From NCBI RefSeq assembly GCF_001427865.1, contig NZ_LMHH01000001.1, positions 2,108,001 to 2,172,000 of the forward strand: a stretch of DNA of 64,000 bases. Reading direction: 5' to 3'. The DNA is from Altererythrobacter sp. Root672. GTDB taxonomy: Bacteria; Pseudomonadota; Alphaproteobacteria; Sphingomonadales; Sphingomonadaceae. Numbering within the stretch: position 1 is the first letter of the stretch; every line of letters starts with the position of its first letter. The notes under the pieces are model-generated. The model did not search any database and was not told where the DNA came from. It was given only the letters and a program-made list of their open reading frames with translations. Shown one piece after another: positions 1-11,221 of the stretch. Made by a program: the position numbers and the translations under genes.

Positions 1-1
1 G

Positions 2-640
2 TACCTGCGTAGCGGTTCGGCGTTGCTGTCATTGGGCCTCGGTGTGCTGGCCGGCGCTGGCCTGCCCCACCTTGTGGTCAGTCATTTGATCAAGAAGCGC
101 ACCAATAACTTCAATGCGAAGTTTCCTGATGGGATCGAGCTGCTTGTACGAGGCCTGCGCTCGGGCCTGCCGGTATCCGAAACGCTTTCGGTGGTCGGAC
201 AGGAAGTGTCCGGACCCGTCGGCGAGGAATTTCGGTCTGCGGTGGAACGCATGAAGATCGGCCGCACGATGGAGGACTCCCTCCAGGTAACGGCAGACAA
301 GCTGGGCACTGCGGAGTTCCAGTTCTTCGTGATTACCTTGGCCATCCAACGCGAGACGGGTGGCAACCTGGCGGAGACCTTGAGCAATCTTGCCGACGTG
401 CTGCGAAAACGCGCGCAGATGAAGTTGAAGATCCGCGCGATGAGCTCGGAATCCAAAGCGTCTGCCTACATCGTCGGCGCACTGCCGTTCATCGTCTTCG
501 CCGCCATTTGGTTCATCAATCCCACCTACGCCACGCGGTTCTTCACCGAAGACAGGCTCATTGTGACTGGTCTTGGTGGACTCGTCTGGATGTCGCTCGG
601 GGCATTCATCATGGCCAAGATGGTCAGCTTCGAAATCTGA
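2..640 (+). CDS. tadB: TadB, tad pilus inner-membrane platform protein (5' truncated by window)
   Basis: This is the C-terminal 212 residues of a type II secretion F-domain protein, the TadB half of the platform that assembles Flp/Tad pili in the inner membrane. The reading frame is open to the left edge, so the true start lies outside the window. The visible part has the F-domain helices (the FPDGIELLVRGLRSG region near visible residue 45), a second conserved stretch around ETGGNLAETLSNLADVLR, and two membrane segments near the C-terminus. TadC follows after a 19-base gap, the usual tadB-tadC order. TadB is usually about 300 residues, so roughly a third is missing. Family assignment is secure; pilus function is inferred from the pair. 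Confidence 0.88.
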   Translation, partial: YLRSGSALLSLGLGVLAGAGLPHLVVSHLIKKRTNNFNAKFPDGIELLVRGLRSGLPVSETLSVVGQEVSGPVGEEFRSAVERMKIGRTMEDSLQVTADKLGTAEFQFFVITLAIQRETGGNLAETLSNLADVLRKRAQMKLKIRAMSSESKASAYIVGALPFIVFAAIWFINPTYATRFFTEDRLIVTGLGGLVWMSLGAFIMAKMVSFEI

Positions 641-659
641 GCGGGAAACGGACAGACCC

Positions 660-1664
660 ATGATCAACCCGGCAACAGGTCCTACCCTCCTCGGAGTCGA
701 CGTCATCCTCGTCGGTTCGATACTTGCTGGTATCGCCGCGGCGGCGATGCTGTACGTCATCTACGGTGTCCTGACTGTGCGGGACCCGATGGCCAAGCGT
801 ATCAAATCGCTCAACGCTCGCCGCGACGAGTTGAAGTCGGGCCTAACATCTTCGAGCGGTCGCAAGCGTCAAAGCCTGTTGCGCCGGACCGAAACTACCG
901 ACCGGGTCAAAGACACGCTTGCGGGCATGAAGGTCCTTCAGGACAGTCAGATCAAGGCGATTCAGCAGCTGCTGGCGCAGGCCGGATACCGCAACAAGGA
1001 ATTCGCGGTCATCGTCATCTTTGCGCGAATGATCCTGCCGATTGTGCTTGGCTTTATTGGGGTTGTTGCACTCTACTGGATGGACATGTTCCCCGACTGG
1101 AGCAGCTTCAAACGCTTCATGGCCTTCGCCTTCCTGGTGCTTGCCGGGTACAAGGGGCCCGAGACCTTTCTCAAGAACAAGGCGAAGAAGCGCACCGACG
1201 AGATTCGCAAGGGCCTTCCCGACGCGCTCGACCTGATGGTGATTTGCGCGGAAGCCGGCCTTACAGTCGATACGGCCTTCAACCGCGTCGCCAAGGAACT
1301 TGGCCGTGCCTATCCCGAACTGGGGGATGAGTTCGCGCTTACCGCAATTGAACTGTCGTTCCTTACCGAGCGGCGCCAGGCGTTCGAGAATTTCGCGTAT
1401 CGTGTCGACCTCGACGCCATCAAGGGCGTGGTCACGACAATGATCCAGACGGAACGTTATGGTACGCCGTTGGCTTCGGCGCTCCGCGTGCTTTCAGCGG
1501 AGTTCCGTAACGAACGCATGATGCGAGCAGAGGAAAAGGCTGCACGGCTGCCGGCGATCATGACGGTGCCGCTGATCCTGTTCATTCTGCCCGTTCTGTT
1601 CATCGCGATCCTTGGGCCGGCTGCCTGCGACATTTCGGACGCATTCAGCGACGGGATCGGCTGA
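660..1664 (+). CDS. tadC: TadC, tad pilus inner-membrane platform protein
   Basis: This 334-residue F-domain protein is the second platform subunit of the Tad pilus machine. An N-terminal membrane segment (about residues 10-35) precedes a basic cytoplasmic stretch, two further membrane segments at about 125-170, the conserved F-domain core (KGLPDALDLMVICAEAGLTV) and a C-terminal hydrophobic segment. I chose the ATG at 660; an in-frame upstream start at 573 would overlap tadB by about 68 bases and adds a sequence with no membrane-protein character. A strong terminator follows at 1691, so tadC is the last gene of the operon. Confidence 0.88.
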   Translation: MINPATGPTLLGVDVILVGSILAGIAAAAMLYVIYGVLTVRDPMAKRIKSLNARRDELKSGLTSSSGRKRQSLLRRTETTDRVKDTLAGMKVLQDSQIKAIQQLLAQAGYRNKEFAVIVIFARMILPIVLGFIGVVALYWMDMFPDWSSFKRFMAFAFLVLAGYKGPETFLKNKAKKRTDEIRKGLPDALDLMVICAEAGLTVDTAFNRVAKELGRAYPELGDEFALTAIELSFLTERRQAFENFAYRVDLDAIKGVVTTMIQTERYGTPLASALRVLSAEFRNERMMRAEEKAARLPAIMTVPLILFILPVLFIAILGPAACDISDAFSDGIG

Positions 1665-1690
1665 AGAATTGCCCGCTGGGCGAGAGGGGA

Positions 1691-1723
1691 GCCCCGCGGT
1701 TTCGGCCGCGGGGCCTTTTCGTT
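1691..1723 (+). terminator. Intrinsic terminator of the tad operon
   Basis: A perfect 9-bp stem (GCCCCGCGG / CCGCGGGGC) with a 6-base loop is followed by CTTTTCGTT. It starts 26 bases after the tadC stop, and its T-rich tail abuts the 3' end of the opposing MarR gene. Confidence 0.85.
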
Positions 1724-2201
1724 ACTGGACGCCGAAGTTGCCGTTATCGATGTCGTCCGCGTCGAGATCTACGACTTCACCGCGCACACGCTCGAGCAGG
1801 CTGCGAAACTGGTCGACTTCCTCGGCCGCGAAATTGGCGAACAGGCGCCGTTCCATTTCCAATGCCAACGGCATTATCTCGTCGCGCATCCTGACCCCAG
1901 TTGCCGTGAGCTCAAGCAGATGCGACCGCCCGTCCTGGGCGTTCGGACGCCGCTCGGCCAGTTCCCGCTCTTCCAGGACCTTGCACGCCCGGTTGACCGC
2001 AACTTTGTCCATCACCGTAAGGCTGGTCAGTTCTCGCTGTGTCAGCGGGCCGGAATCGCCAAGGACCGCCATCACGCGCCACTCAGGGACACTGAGACCG
2101 AAGCGTTGGCGATACTCCAAGGCAATGCGGCCACTCACCGCGTTCGAGGTAATCGACAGCTGGTAAGGCAGGAATTCGCTAAGGGGCGTTTTTTGGTTCA
2201 T
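1722..2201 (-). CDS. MarR family transcriptional regulator
   Basis: A 159-residue winged-helix protein of the MarR family. The DNA-binding core is about residues 30-105 (SVPEWRVMAVLGDSGPLTQRELTSLT region, recognition helix near DKVAVNRACKVLEERELA, and the wing RRPNAQDGRSHLLELT). The terminal helices would form the dimer interface. I chose the ATG at 2201; an upstream start at 2309 would overlap the 3' end of mtnP and adds low-complexity Arg-rich sequence. MarR proteins commonly repress neighbouring efflux or catabolic genes; no such target is adjacent, and its ligand is unknown. It follows mtnP on the same strand after a gap of about 60 bases. Confidence 0.85.
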   Translation of the reverse strand: MNQKTPLSEFLPYQLSITSNAVSGRIALEYRQRFGLSVPEWRVMAVLGDSGPLTQRELTSLTVMDKVAVNRACKVLEERELAERRPNAQDGRSHLLELTATGVRMRDEIMPLALEMERRLFANFAAEEVDQFRSLLERVRGEVVDLDADDIDNGNFGVQ

Positions 2202-2262
2202 CGGTCCGAATGTGTTCCAGTGAGCGGCGCAATGCAAGCGGTGGAGCGGAGGCGCGCGACAT

Positions 2263-3144
2263 CTAGCGGTGAGAGGCCGGGATGACGAAGCGCGCGGCCA
2301 CCGCATCAAGCCTCGCCGCAGCGCGGCGGTCCCATAGCTCGGGCGGAGTCACAAAGGCATGGTCCAGCGCTCGGTCGATCGGGCTCGGATCCCGTTCAGG
2401 GGGAAGCGTGCGTGCAAGTTGAACAAGGGTCTCCCGCGCGCGCTCCACGTTTTGTTGCATCACGGCAAGAATCGCCGCGACTTCAACCGCCGAACCGTCC
2501 TCTTTCCAGGAGTCGAAATCCGTGACCATCGCCAACAGGGCGTAAGGCAACTCGGCTTCGCGAGCCAGCCGGGCTTCGGGCATCGCGGTCATCCCGATCA
2601 CATCGGCACCCCATTGGCGATACATCCGGCTTTCCGCACGGGTAGAGAATTGCGGCCCCTCGATCGCCACGTAGCAGCCGCCTCGATGGACTCGCGCGCC
2701 GGTCGTCTGCGCGGCATCGGCGGCATAGCCCGAAAGGCGGGTACATACCGGATCGGCCAACCCGACATGCGCGACGATTCCAGGCCCGAAGAAGGTCCTC
2801 GCCCTCCCCTCGGTCCGGTCGATGAACTGGTCGACAACAACGAAATCGCCGGGCGCCATCTCTTCGCGAAGCGAACCGATCGCCGACAAGGCCAGTACAT
2901 CCGTCACACCGCAGCGCTTCAGCACGTCGATATTCGCGCGATAGTTTATGTCGGACGGCGCCAGCCGATGGCTTTCGCCGTGACGCGGCAGGAACGTGAA
3001 GCGCACGCCTTCGATCAAGCCGGTAGTCACTGGCGCCGACGGGTCTCCGAAAGCGCTGGCGACATTGATCTGCTGCGCCTGGTCGAGCGCGTGGGCGGTG
3101 TAGAGACCCGACCCGCCAATGACCCCGATATGCCAGTTCGCCAT
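2263..3144 (-). CDS. mtnP: S-methyl-5'-thioadenosine phosphorylase
   Basis: This 293-residue PNP/MTAP-family enzyme cleaves 5'-methylthioadenosine, a by-product of polyamine and homoserine-lactone synthesis, to adenine and methylthioribose-1-phosphate in the methionine salvage route. The N-terminal phosphate-binding loop GGSGLY (10-15), the RHGESH phosphate motif near 54-59, the purine-pocket segment AIEGPQFSTRAESRMYR and the C-terminal TDFDSW motif are all visible. Length fits the family. It sits just downstream of an SDR gene on the same strand (18-base gap), suggesting co-transcription, though no shared pathway is obvious. No other methionine salvage genes are adjacent. Confidence 0.93.
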   Translation of the reverse strand: MANWHIGVIGGSGLYTAHALDQAQQINVASAFGDPSAPVTTGLIEGVRFTFLPRHGESHRLAPSDINYRANIDVLKRCGVTDVLALSAIGSLREEMAPGDFVVVDQFIDRTEGRARTFFGPGIVAHVGLADPVCTRLSGYAADAAQTTGARVHRGGCYVAIEGPQFSTRAESRMYRQWGADVIGMTAMPEARLAREAELPYALLAMVTDFDSWKEDGSAVEVAAILAVMQQNVERARETLVQLARTLPPERDPSPIDRALDHAFVTPPELWDRRAAARLDAVAARFVIPASHR

Positions 3145-3162
3145 TAGGGTCCGCCCTCGCCG

Positions 3163-3945
3163 CTACTTCGGTGGCATTCGGATCGCGCCATCGAGGCGCA
3201 CCGTCTCGCCATTGAAATACCCGGTTTCGAGCATCGTCATGACGAGGTTTGCATACTCTTCCGGCCGGCCGAGCCGCTTGGGAAACGGCACCGCGGCCGC
3301 CAGCGATTGCTGCGCCGCCTCAGGCAAGCCGGCAAGCAAGGGGGTATTGAAGATGCCAGGCAGTATCGTGTTGATGCGGATGCCTTCGGACATGAGGTCG
3401 CGCGCAACCGGCAGCGTCATTCCCGCTACAGCTGCCTTCGACGCCGCGTAGGCGACCTGGCCAATCTGTCCGTCCACCGCCGCGACCGAGGCGGTGCAGA
3501 CCATTACGCCCCGCTCCCCGTCTTCAAGGCCTTCGAGCGTCATCATTCCGGCCGCCGACTTGGCAATGCACTGGAATGTGCCGAGCAAGTTCACCTTGAT
3601 GGTTTTCATGAACAGTTCGACCGGAAAATGGCTGATCGCGCCGGTCTCCCGGTCACGTCTGGTCGTTTTCCCGATCGTGCCGATACCAGCGCAGGTGACC
3701 AGGATCCGCTCTTGCCCATGCGCCTCGCGGGCCTTGGCAAAGCCAGCATCGACAGAGGCTTCGTCGGACACGTCGACCATGCAGTGGATTCCGCCGATCT
3801 CTTTGGCGACCTGGCGGCCACGTTCCTCGTTGAGGTCGAACAGGGCGACTTTGGCCCCCTTCGCCGCCAGCGCCCTCGCACTCGCTTCACCGAGGCCCGA
3901 GGCACCGCCCGTGACGATTGCGGCAATCGAAGAATCAATTCTCAT
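3163..3945 (-). CDS. SDR family 3-hydroxyacyl-CoA dehydrogenase-like oxidoreductase
   Basis: A 260-residue classical short-chain dehydrogenase. The Rossmann motif TGGASGLG (12-19) and catalytic Ser153, Tyr166 and Lys170 (YAASK) are intact. The overall pattern, including the NTILPGIFNTPLL segment and a C-terminal NGETVRLDGAIRMPP, resembles type II 3-hydroxyacyl-CoA dehydrogenases (HSD10-like) that act in fatty or branched acyl-CoA oxidation. Substrate assignment is by family resemblance only. It is followed by mtnP; the upstream 313 bases separate it from a divergent TonB receptor. Confidence 0.85.
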   Translation of the reverse strand: MRIDSSIAAIVTGGASGLGEASARALAAKGAKVALFDLNEERGRQVAKEIGGIHCMVDVSDEASVDAGFAKAREAHGQERILVTCAGIGTIGKTTRRDRETGAISHFPVELFMKTIKVNLLGTFQCIAKSAAGMMTLEGLEDGERGVMVCTASVAAVDGQIGQVAYAASKAAVAGMTLPVARDLMSEGIRINTILPGIFNTPLLAGLPEAAQQSLAAAVPFPKRLGRPEEYANLVMTMLETGYFNGETVRLDGAIRMPPK

Positions 3946-4258
3946 CGTCCCGGTCCTTCAGCCTTAAAACCAGCCTCGCAAACTTCTCGATCGGCGCCTT
4001 AGCGCGCGCCCGAAAACGGTCAAGCATCCTGCCCCCCGCAACCATCAAGCGGTCTCAATCGAAACCTGTTGCGCATTTGTCACAGGACGGAATCGAAAGA
4101 GCCACATGAATGTGATTTGAATTGAAACGAGTTCGCCAGTCCAGCACGTCGAAGTCCGGCAATGCAATCTCGTCCAAGTTCGCCACTCAAAAAGGCGGCA
4201 GGCAGGAGCGCGTTGCGGGTCAACGTCCGGCACGCCGGATACGATTGGGGACTGATCA
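3946..4258. other. Divergent intergenic region between the SDR gene and the TonB receptor gene
   Basis: These 313 bases carry no convincing gene. They must hold the promoters of both flanking genes. A small inverted repeat, CACAT-GA-ATGTG, lies at 4103-4114. A short motif of the form AATYGAAA recurs at about 4057, 4091 and 4120. I could not assign a confident -35/-10 pair. The SD-like GCAGGCAGGAGCG near 4200 is too far from the GTG at 4259 to serve it. Confidence 0.5.
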
Positions 4259-7195
4259 GTGAACATCCAAACTTATCTGAAGGGCGCTGTTGCGCCCATC
4301 GCAATCGTTGCCGCGTTCATCGGGCAACAGGCTGTTGCGCAAGAAGCCACCGAAGCGGCCAGCGATGACGGCGAAGTCATCATCGTTACCGGTTCGCGCA
4401 TCCAGACGGCCGTTCCGACGACCGTCGCCCCCGTTCAGGTCCTCAGCGAGGATGTGATCGAGAGCACCGGTGCCATCAACATCCAGGAAACGCTGCTGCG
4501 TAACCCGGCTTTCGGCACCCCGACCTTCTCCCGCAACAACTCGGCGTTCAACACCAGCGGTGCTGGTCTTGCGACTGTCGACCTGCGCAACCTCGGCATC
4601 GACCGCACCCTGGTGCTGATCGACGGCCGTCGCGTCGTTTCGGGCGTTCCCGGCAGCGCCGCGGTCGACCTCAACATGATCCCGACCCAGATGCTCGAGC
4701 GTGTGGAAGTGCTGACCAGCGGTAGCGGTTCGGCCATCTACGGTTCGGACGCGGTGGCCGGCGTCGTCAACTTCATCATGAAGGATGACTTCGAAGGCAT
4801 CGAACTGACGGGCCAGACCGGCATCACCGAAGTCGGTGACAGCTTCACCGTCGACACCGGCGTCCTCATGGGCGGCAACTTCGACAACGGCCGCGGTAAC
4901 GCGACCGTGTACTTCGGCTACACGTCGGAAGGTGCCGCGTTCAAGCGTGACCACAAGACCGAATGGGGCCGTTCGAACATCGATAACCGTAGCGCGATCT
5001 TCACCGGCGGCGATATCTTCGAAGCTCAGCAGCCGTTCTTCTCGGGCTACAACCCGCAGGGCACCTATTTCTCGGACAACATTGCCTGGACCTACGGTCC
5101 CAACGGCGGTCCGCTGCAGCCCTGCACCACCACCAACGGCACGACCTGTGGCGGCGGTGCTGGTACGGGCCCGACCGGCTTCAACCGCACGGCCTACCGC
5201 TACCTCGCGGTTCCGGTCGAGCGCTACATGATTAACCTCAACGCGCATTACGACATCACGGACTCGATCACCGGCTTCCTGCAGGGTTCGTTCCAGAGCA
5301 CGAATGCGGCCTCGAACATCGAGCCGTTCCCGTGGGATACGCTCACCAGCGGCACGCAGTATGCGAACGGCCAGATGCCGATCGAAACGCTCTACAACGG
5401 CACGCTCTACCGCAACCCGTACATTCCTGACGCGATCTTCAACGATGCGTCGGACACGGACGGTGACGGCCTGCGCGACATCTTCGTGCAGAAGCGTCTG
5501 GCCGACTTCGGCCCGCGCGCTTCGAAGTCGACCCAGAACACCTTCCGCATGGTCGGTGGTCTCCGCGGCGACCTCACTGAAAACTGGTCGTGGGAGGCCT
5601 TCGCCAACTACGGTCAGTCGGACGTCACGCAGAGCGGCACCGGTCAGATCAACGTGACCAACTTCCGCTTCTCGCAGCAGATCGTTCCCGATGGTCTCGG
5701 CGGCTACATGTGCGCCGATCCGAGTGCGCGGGCGGTTGGCTGCGTTCCGGCGAACGTCTTCGGCCTGAACAGCTTCAGCCCCGAAGCGGTTGCCTACCTC
5801 GAAGCTCCGTCGTCCTACCAGGCAGTGCAGAAGCAGACCCAGGTCGGTGGCAACGTCACCGGTTCGATCGGCAGCTTCTGGGGTGCTTCGGACATCGGTG
5901 TGACCGTGGGTACGGAATATCGTCGTGAATCTCAGGACTCGCGTTGGGATGCTCTGCAGACCGCCGGTCTCAACGGAGGCAACGCCCTCCCGCCGACCAC
6001 CGGTTCGTTCGACCTCTACGAGTTCTACGGCGAAACCCTGGTTCCGATCATCAGCGACGGCTTCATCCACGACCTGACGGTCCGCGGTGCAGCTCGTTAC
6101 TCGCACTACAGCACTGTTGGCGGCACGTTCAGCTGGAACGCCGGCGTAGAACTGGCTCCGATCGAGGACATCCGCTTCCGTGGCATGTACGCGGAAACGG
6201 TTCGTGCTCCGAACATCGGCGAACTGTACGAAGGCCTCAGCCAGGACTTCCCGACCGTCCTCGATCCTTGCGAAGGCGTAACTGCCACCAGCACTGGTTC
6301 GGTTGATGCCAACTGTCGCGCCAACGCTGGCGTGATGGCGAACATCAACGCCAACGGCGCATTCCTCGTCACCCAAGCCGACCAGCAGGGCGTCACCAGC
6401 TTCTCTGGCGGCAACCCAGCGCTGGGCGAAGAAAAGGGCAAGACCTGGACTGCCGGTGTGATCGTCAATCCGCGGTCGATCGATGCTCTGCGTAACCTCA
6501 CGCTGACTGTCGATTACTTCAACATCAACATCCAGGATGCGATCGTTGAAACCCCGCTGCAGTTCATTGTCGATCAGTGCTACAGCCAGGGTATCCAAAG
6601 CTTCTGCGACTTCATCGTGCGTCGTCCGGTCCAGCAGGGTCCGAACAGCGCAGGTTCGCTCGACCAGGTTAACACCGCGTCGACCAACAGCGGTGGCCTG
6701 AAGACTTCGGGTATCGACGTCACGATCAACTATGCCCATGACTTCGGTATCGGCAGCCAGGACTTCCAGGCGAACTTCAACCTCGCCTACACGCACCTGC
6801 TGACCGGTTCGGTGACCCCGCTGCCGGGTTCGGACCCCGATATCTTCGAGGGTGAAGTTGGTTCGGCTCGTGATCGCTTCACGTTCAACACTGCAGTCGG
6901 CACTGACGACTACAGGCTGAGCCTGACCGGAACTTACATCGGTGCTTCGTACATCGATGATCAGTTCGACGGCTACCAGGTCTACAAGCTGCATCCGGAG
7001 TTCTACCTGGATGCGCAGGTCCGCTTCTTCGTGAACGAAAAGATGGAATTCTTCGTCGGTGCAGACAACCTGCTCGACAACGATCCGATCTACTTCGGCA
7101 CGATCCCCGGCTCGACCACGGGCCAGGACAGCGACACCGGTACCTACGATCCGCTCGGCCGCCGCTTCTATGCGGGTGCCAAGCTCACCTTCTAA
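4259..7195 (+). CDS. TonB-dependent outer-membrane receptor
   Basis: A 978-residue TonB-dependent receptor of the large sphingomonad type, importing an unidentified ligand across the outer membrane using TonB energy. A signal peptide (about 1-27, ending AVA) is followed by a TonB-box-like stretch EVIIVTGSRI (39-48), the plug domain (about 50-175, with LVLIDGRRVVSG and GSGSAIYGSDAVAGVVNF), and a long barrel ending in Phe (AGAKLTF), the usual outer-membrane assembly signal. The start is GTG at 4259. Two Cys-containing extracellular-loop-like segments near 285-300 are notable. Codon use is strongly biased, leaving an almost fully open antisense frame, which fits high expression. A strong terminator follows. 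No TonB, ExbB or enzyme neighbour hints at the substrate. Confidence 0.93.
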   Translation: MNIQTYLKGAVAPIAIVAAFIGQQAVAQEATEAASDDGEVIIVTGSRIQTAVPTTVAPVQVLSEDVIESTGAINIQETLLRNPAFGTPTFSRNNSAFNTSGAGLATVDLRNLGIDRTLVLIDGRRVVSGVPGSAAVDLNMIPTQMLERVEVLTSGSGSAIYGSDAVAGVVNFIMKDDFEGIELTGQTGITEVGDSFTVDTGVLMGGNFDNGRGNATVYFGYTSEGAAFKRDHKTEWGRSNIDNRSAIFTGGDIFEAQQPFFSGYNPQGTYFSDNIAWTYGPNGGPLQPCTTTNGTTCGGGAGTGPTGFNRTAYRYLAVPVERYMINLNAHYDITDSITGFLQGSFQSTNAASNIEPFPWDTLTSGTQYANGQMPIETLYNGTLYRNPYIPDAIFNDASDTDGDGLRDIFVQKRLADFGPRASKSTQNTFRMVGGLRGDLTENWSWEAFANYGQSDVTQSGTGQINVTNFRFSQQIVPDGLGGYMCADPSARAVGCVPANVFGLNSFSPEAVAYLEAPSSYQAVQKQTQVGGNVTGSIGSFWGASDIGVTVGTEYRRESQDSRWDALQTAGLNGGNALPPTTGSFDLYEFYGETLVPIISDGFIHDLTVRGAARYSHYSTVGGTFSWNAGVELAPIEDIRFRGMYAETVRAPNIGELYEGLSQDFPTVLDPCEGVTATSTGSVDANCRANAGVMANINANGAFLVTQADQQGVTSFSGGNPALGEEKGKTWTAGVIVNPRSIDALRNLTLTVDYFNINIQDAIVETPLQFIVDQCYSQGIQSFCDFIVRRPVQQGPNSAGSLDQVNTASTNSGGLKTSGIDVTINYAHDFGIGSQDFQANFNLAYTHLLTGSVTPLPGSDPDIFEGEVGSARDRFTFNTAVGTDDYRLSLTGTYIGASYIDDQFDGYQVYKLHPEFYLDAQVRFFVNEKMEFFVGADNLLDNDPIYFGTIPGSTTGQDSDTGTYDPLGRRFYAGAKLTF

Positions 7196-7214
7196 TCCGA
7201 ACGGACCGACAAAA

Positions 7215-7249
7215 AAGAAAGGGTGGGACGAAAGTCCCACCCTTTTTTT
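7215..7249. terminator. Bidirectional intrinsic terminator
   Basis: A 9-bp GC-rich stem (GGGTGGGAC / GTCCCACCC) with a GAAA tetraloop is extended by A/T pairs and followed by seven T on the plus strand. The complementary A-rich flank upstream gives a T-rich tail on the minus strand. It therefore can end both the TonB receptor transcript and the convergent gene at 7294. Confidence 0.93.
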
Positions 7250-7293
7250 GTGTCCCGCGCCAAAGGCGGCGGGTCAATCACGCAAACTCTAGA

Positions 7294-7764
7294 TCACTGA
7301 AGACGGCGCAGGGTTTCCGATCCTGTCACGCCCTCAATTGTCAGGCGATAACCGCTCAGCATTCCGCGTTTGATGGTCGCGACCTGATCGGGCTTCAGCC
7401 AGCGCTGGAGATTGCCATTGCTGGTGATCTGCCACTCATGGCCGTTGTCCAGCTCAATGATCTTGCCCGAGCGACCGTCTCTGACGCTGACGATCTTCGC
7501 CGTAACTTCTGCCGCTTCGGCGCGCTCCTCTTGCGGTTTCGCGCTTTCGGCGAGGCCGAAGTTCCGTTCCTGCTCGGCCTGCCGATCGGTCGCCGCCTGC
7601 GCCGGGTTAACCGGCGTCGCCACCGGAATCTGATCGTAGCAGTCGAGGCGCTTCTCTCGGTCCGGAATGACGCGGCATTCCTCGACTGTCGGCGCGGCCC
7701 AGGCCGCTGCTCCTTGTACGGCCAACACAGCCGCTCCCGTTCCCAGAATCCACCGCTTGGTCAT
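7294..7764 (-). CDS. Small secreted protein of unknown function
   Basis: This 156-residue protein has an N-terminal signal peptide (about 1-24, ending AWAA), then a short pattern ECRVIPDREKRLDCYDQI (28-45) with two Cys that could form a disulfide. A charged, probably helical linker (60-85) precedes a compact C-terminal domain with a WQITSNGNLQRWL segment. The Cys-x-x-I-x-D...RL-x-CYD pattern resembles the N-terminus of type VI secretion accessory proteins of the VasI kind, but nothing else in the window belongs to a type VI system, so I do not assign that role. Likely periplasmic. It is convergent with the TonB receptor and shares its terminator. Confidence 0.7.
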   Translation of the reverse strand: MTKRWILGTGAAVLAVQGAAAWAAPTVEECRVIPDREKRLDCYDQIPVATPVNPAQAATDRQAEQERNFGLAESAKPQEERAEAAEVTAKIVSVRDGRSGKIIELDNGHEWQITSNGNLQRWLKPDQVATIKRGMLSGYRLTIEGVTGSETLRRLQ

Positions 7765-7878
7765 CCAGACGCCTCATGTCTTGCCGGCGCGGAAGTGCCG
7801 ACTTCCTGGGCACAGCCTAGAGGCATCGCCGCCGCGCTCCAAGCGTGAAGGCCCAGGCGGCGGGGGAGTACTTTGCCG

Positions 7879-10458
<2,580 letters not shown>

Positions 10459-10486
10459 GGAAGCCCCTCAAATCCTGTCCGGCCTA

Positions 10487-10514
10487 AGATGGTTTCGCGG
10501 TTGGGCAACGCAAG
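10487..10514 (-). promoter_or_regulatory. Candidate RpoH (sigma-32) promoter of clpB
   Basis: On the minus strand CTTGCG (10514-10509) is separated by 16 bases from CCATCT (10492-10487), close to the CTTGAA / CCCCATNT heat-shock consensus. The -10 edge lies 29 bases from the clpB ATG, a plausible leader length. clpB is a classical RpoH target. Confidence 0.6.
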
Positions 10515-10583
10515 AGTGGCGGGTGTATTAGTGTCCTATTTCAGTGGATCGTACGTCGACCTGACCTTCGGATAACGGGTTCC

Positions 10584-11060
10584 TCAAAGCCCAAGTTCCG
10601 ACAGGCAGGGATGGTCGTCCGGCCGGCGGCCCAGGGGCCAGTGGAATTTGCGTTCGCCCTCAGCAATCGGCAGGTCGTTGATGCTGGCGATCCTCAGGCG
10701 CATCAGGCCGTGCTCGTCGAACTCCCAGTTCTCGTTCCCGTATGAGCGAAACCAGGAGCCGCTGTCGTCGCGCCATTCGTATGCGAACCGCACGGCGATG
10801 CGGTTGTCGGTGAAGGCCCAGAGCTCCTTGATCAGGCGGTACTCAAGCTCACGCGCCCACTTGCGCTGGAGGAACGCGACGATCTGCGCTCGCCCCTCTA
10901 CGAACTCGGCCCGGTTCCGCCACTTGCTGTCGGGAGTGTAGGCGAGCGAAACCCGCTCGGGATCGCGGCCGTTCCAGGCATCTTCCGCCATGCGCGCCTT
11001 CTGGGCTGCCGTGTCGGCAGTGAACGGCGGTAGCGGCGGACGCGGGGTGATTTCAGCCAT
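10584..11060 (-). CDS. NTF2-like protein (DUF1348)
   Basis: A 158-residue protein of the DUF1348 group of the NTF2-like alpha+beta fold. Characteristic stretches are [20 protein letters not shown] (23-42), the [13 protein letters not shown] segment, and the C-terminal IASINDLPI...[13 protein letters not shown]. Such small cone-shaped domains often bind or isomerise small ligands, but the DUF1348 reaction is not known to me. It is a single gene upstream of clpB on the same strand and divergent from the M16 peptidase. ATG at 11060 is the only sensible start. Confidence 0.82.
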   Translation of the reverse strand: MAEITPRPPLPPFTADTAAQKARMAEDAWNGRDPERVSLAYTPDSKWRNRAEFVEGRAQIVAFLQRKWARELEYRLIKELWAFTDNRIAVRFAYEWRDDSGSWFRSYGNENWEFDEHGLMRLRIASINDLPIAEGERKFHWPLGRRPDDHPCLSELGL

Positions 11061-11221
11061 GACCTCTCCTTCGAGCGTGAGGAGTTAAGGGACATTGGCC
11101 CGCCGTGCCAGCCCTCGAAATGACTGATCGTGGCCCTCTGGTTGGGCGAAGAGCGGATACCGCTCGATCAACCGCCGATTCCGCGGCTGGCACCTTCAGT
11201 GCGGCGTGCTATCCATCGCGA

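Noticed and set aside
4256-7240. A 994-residue open frame antisense to the large TonB receptor
   Set aside because: It mirrors the codon bias of the receptor and has no domain, signal or plausible composition; it is a shadow.
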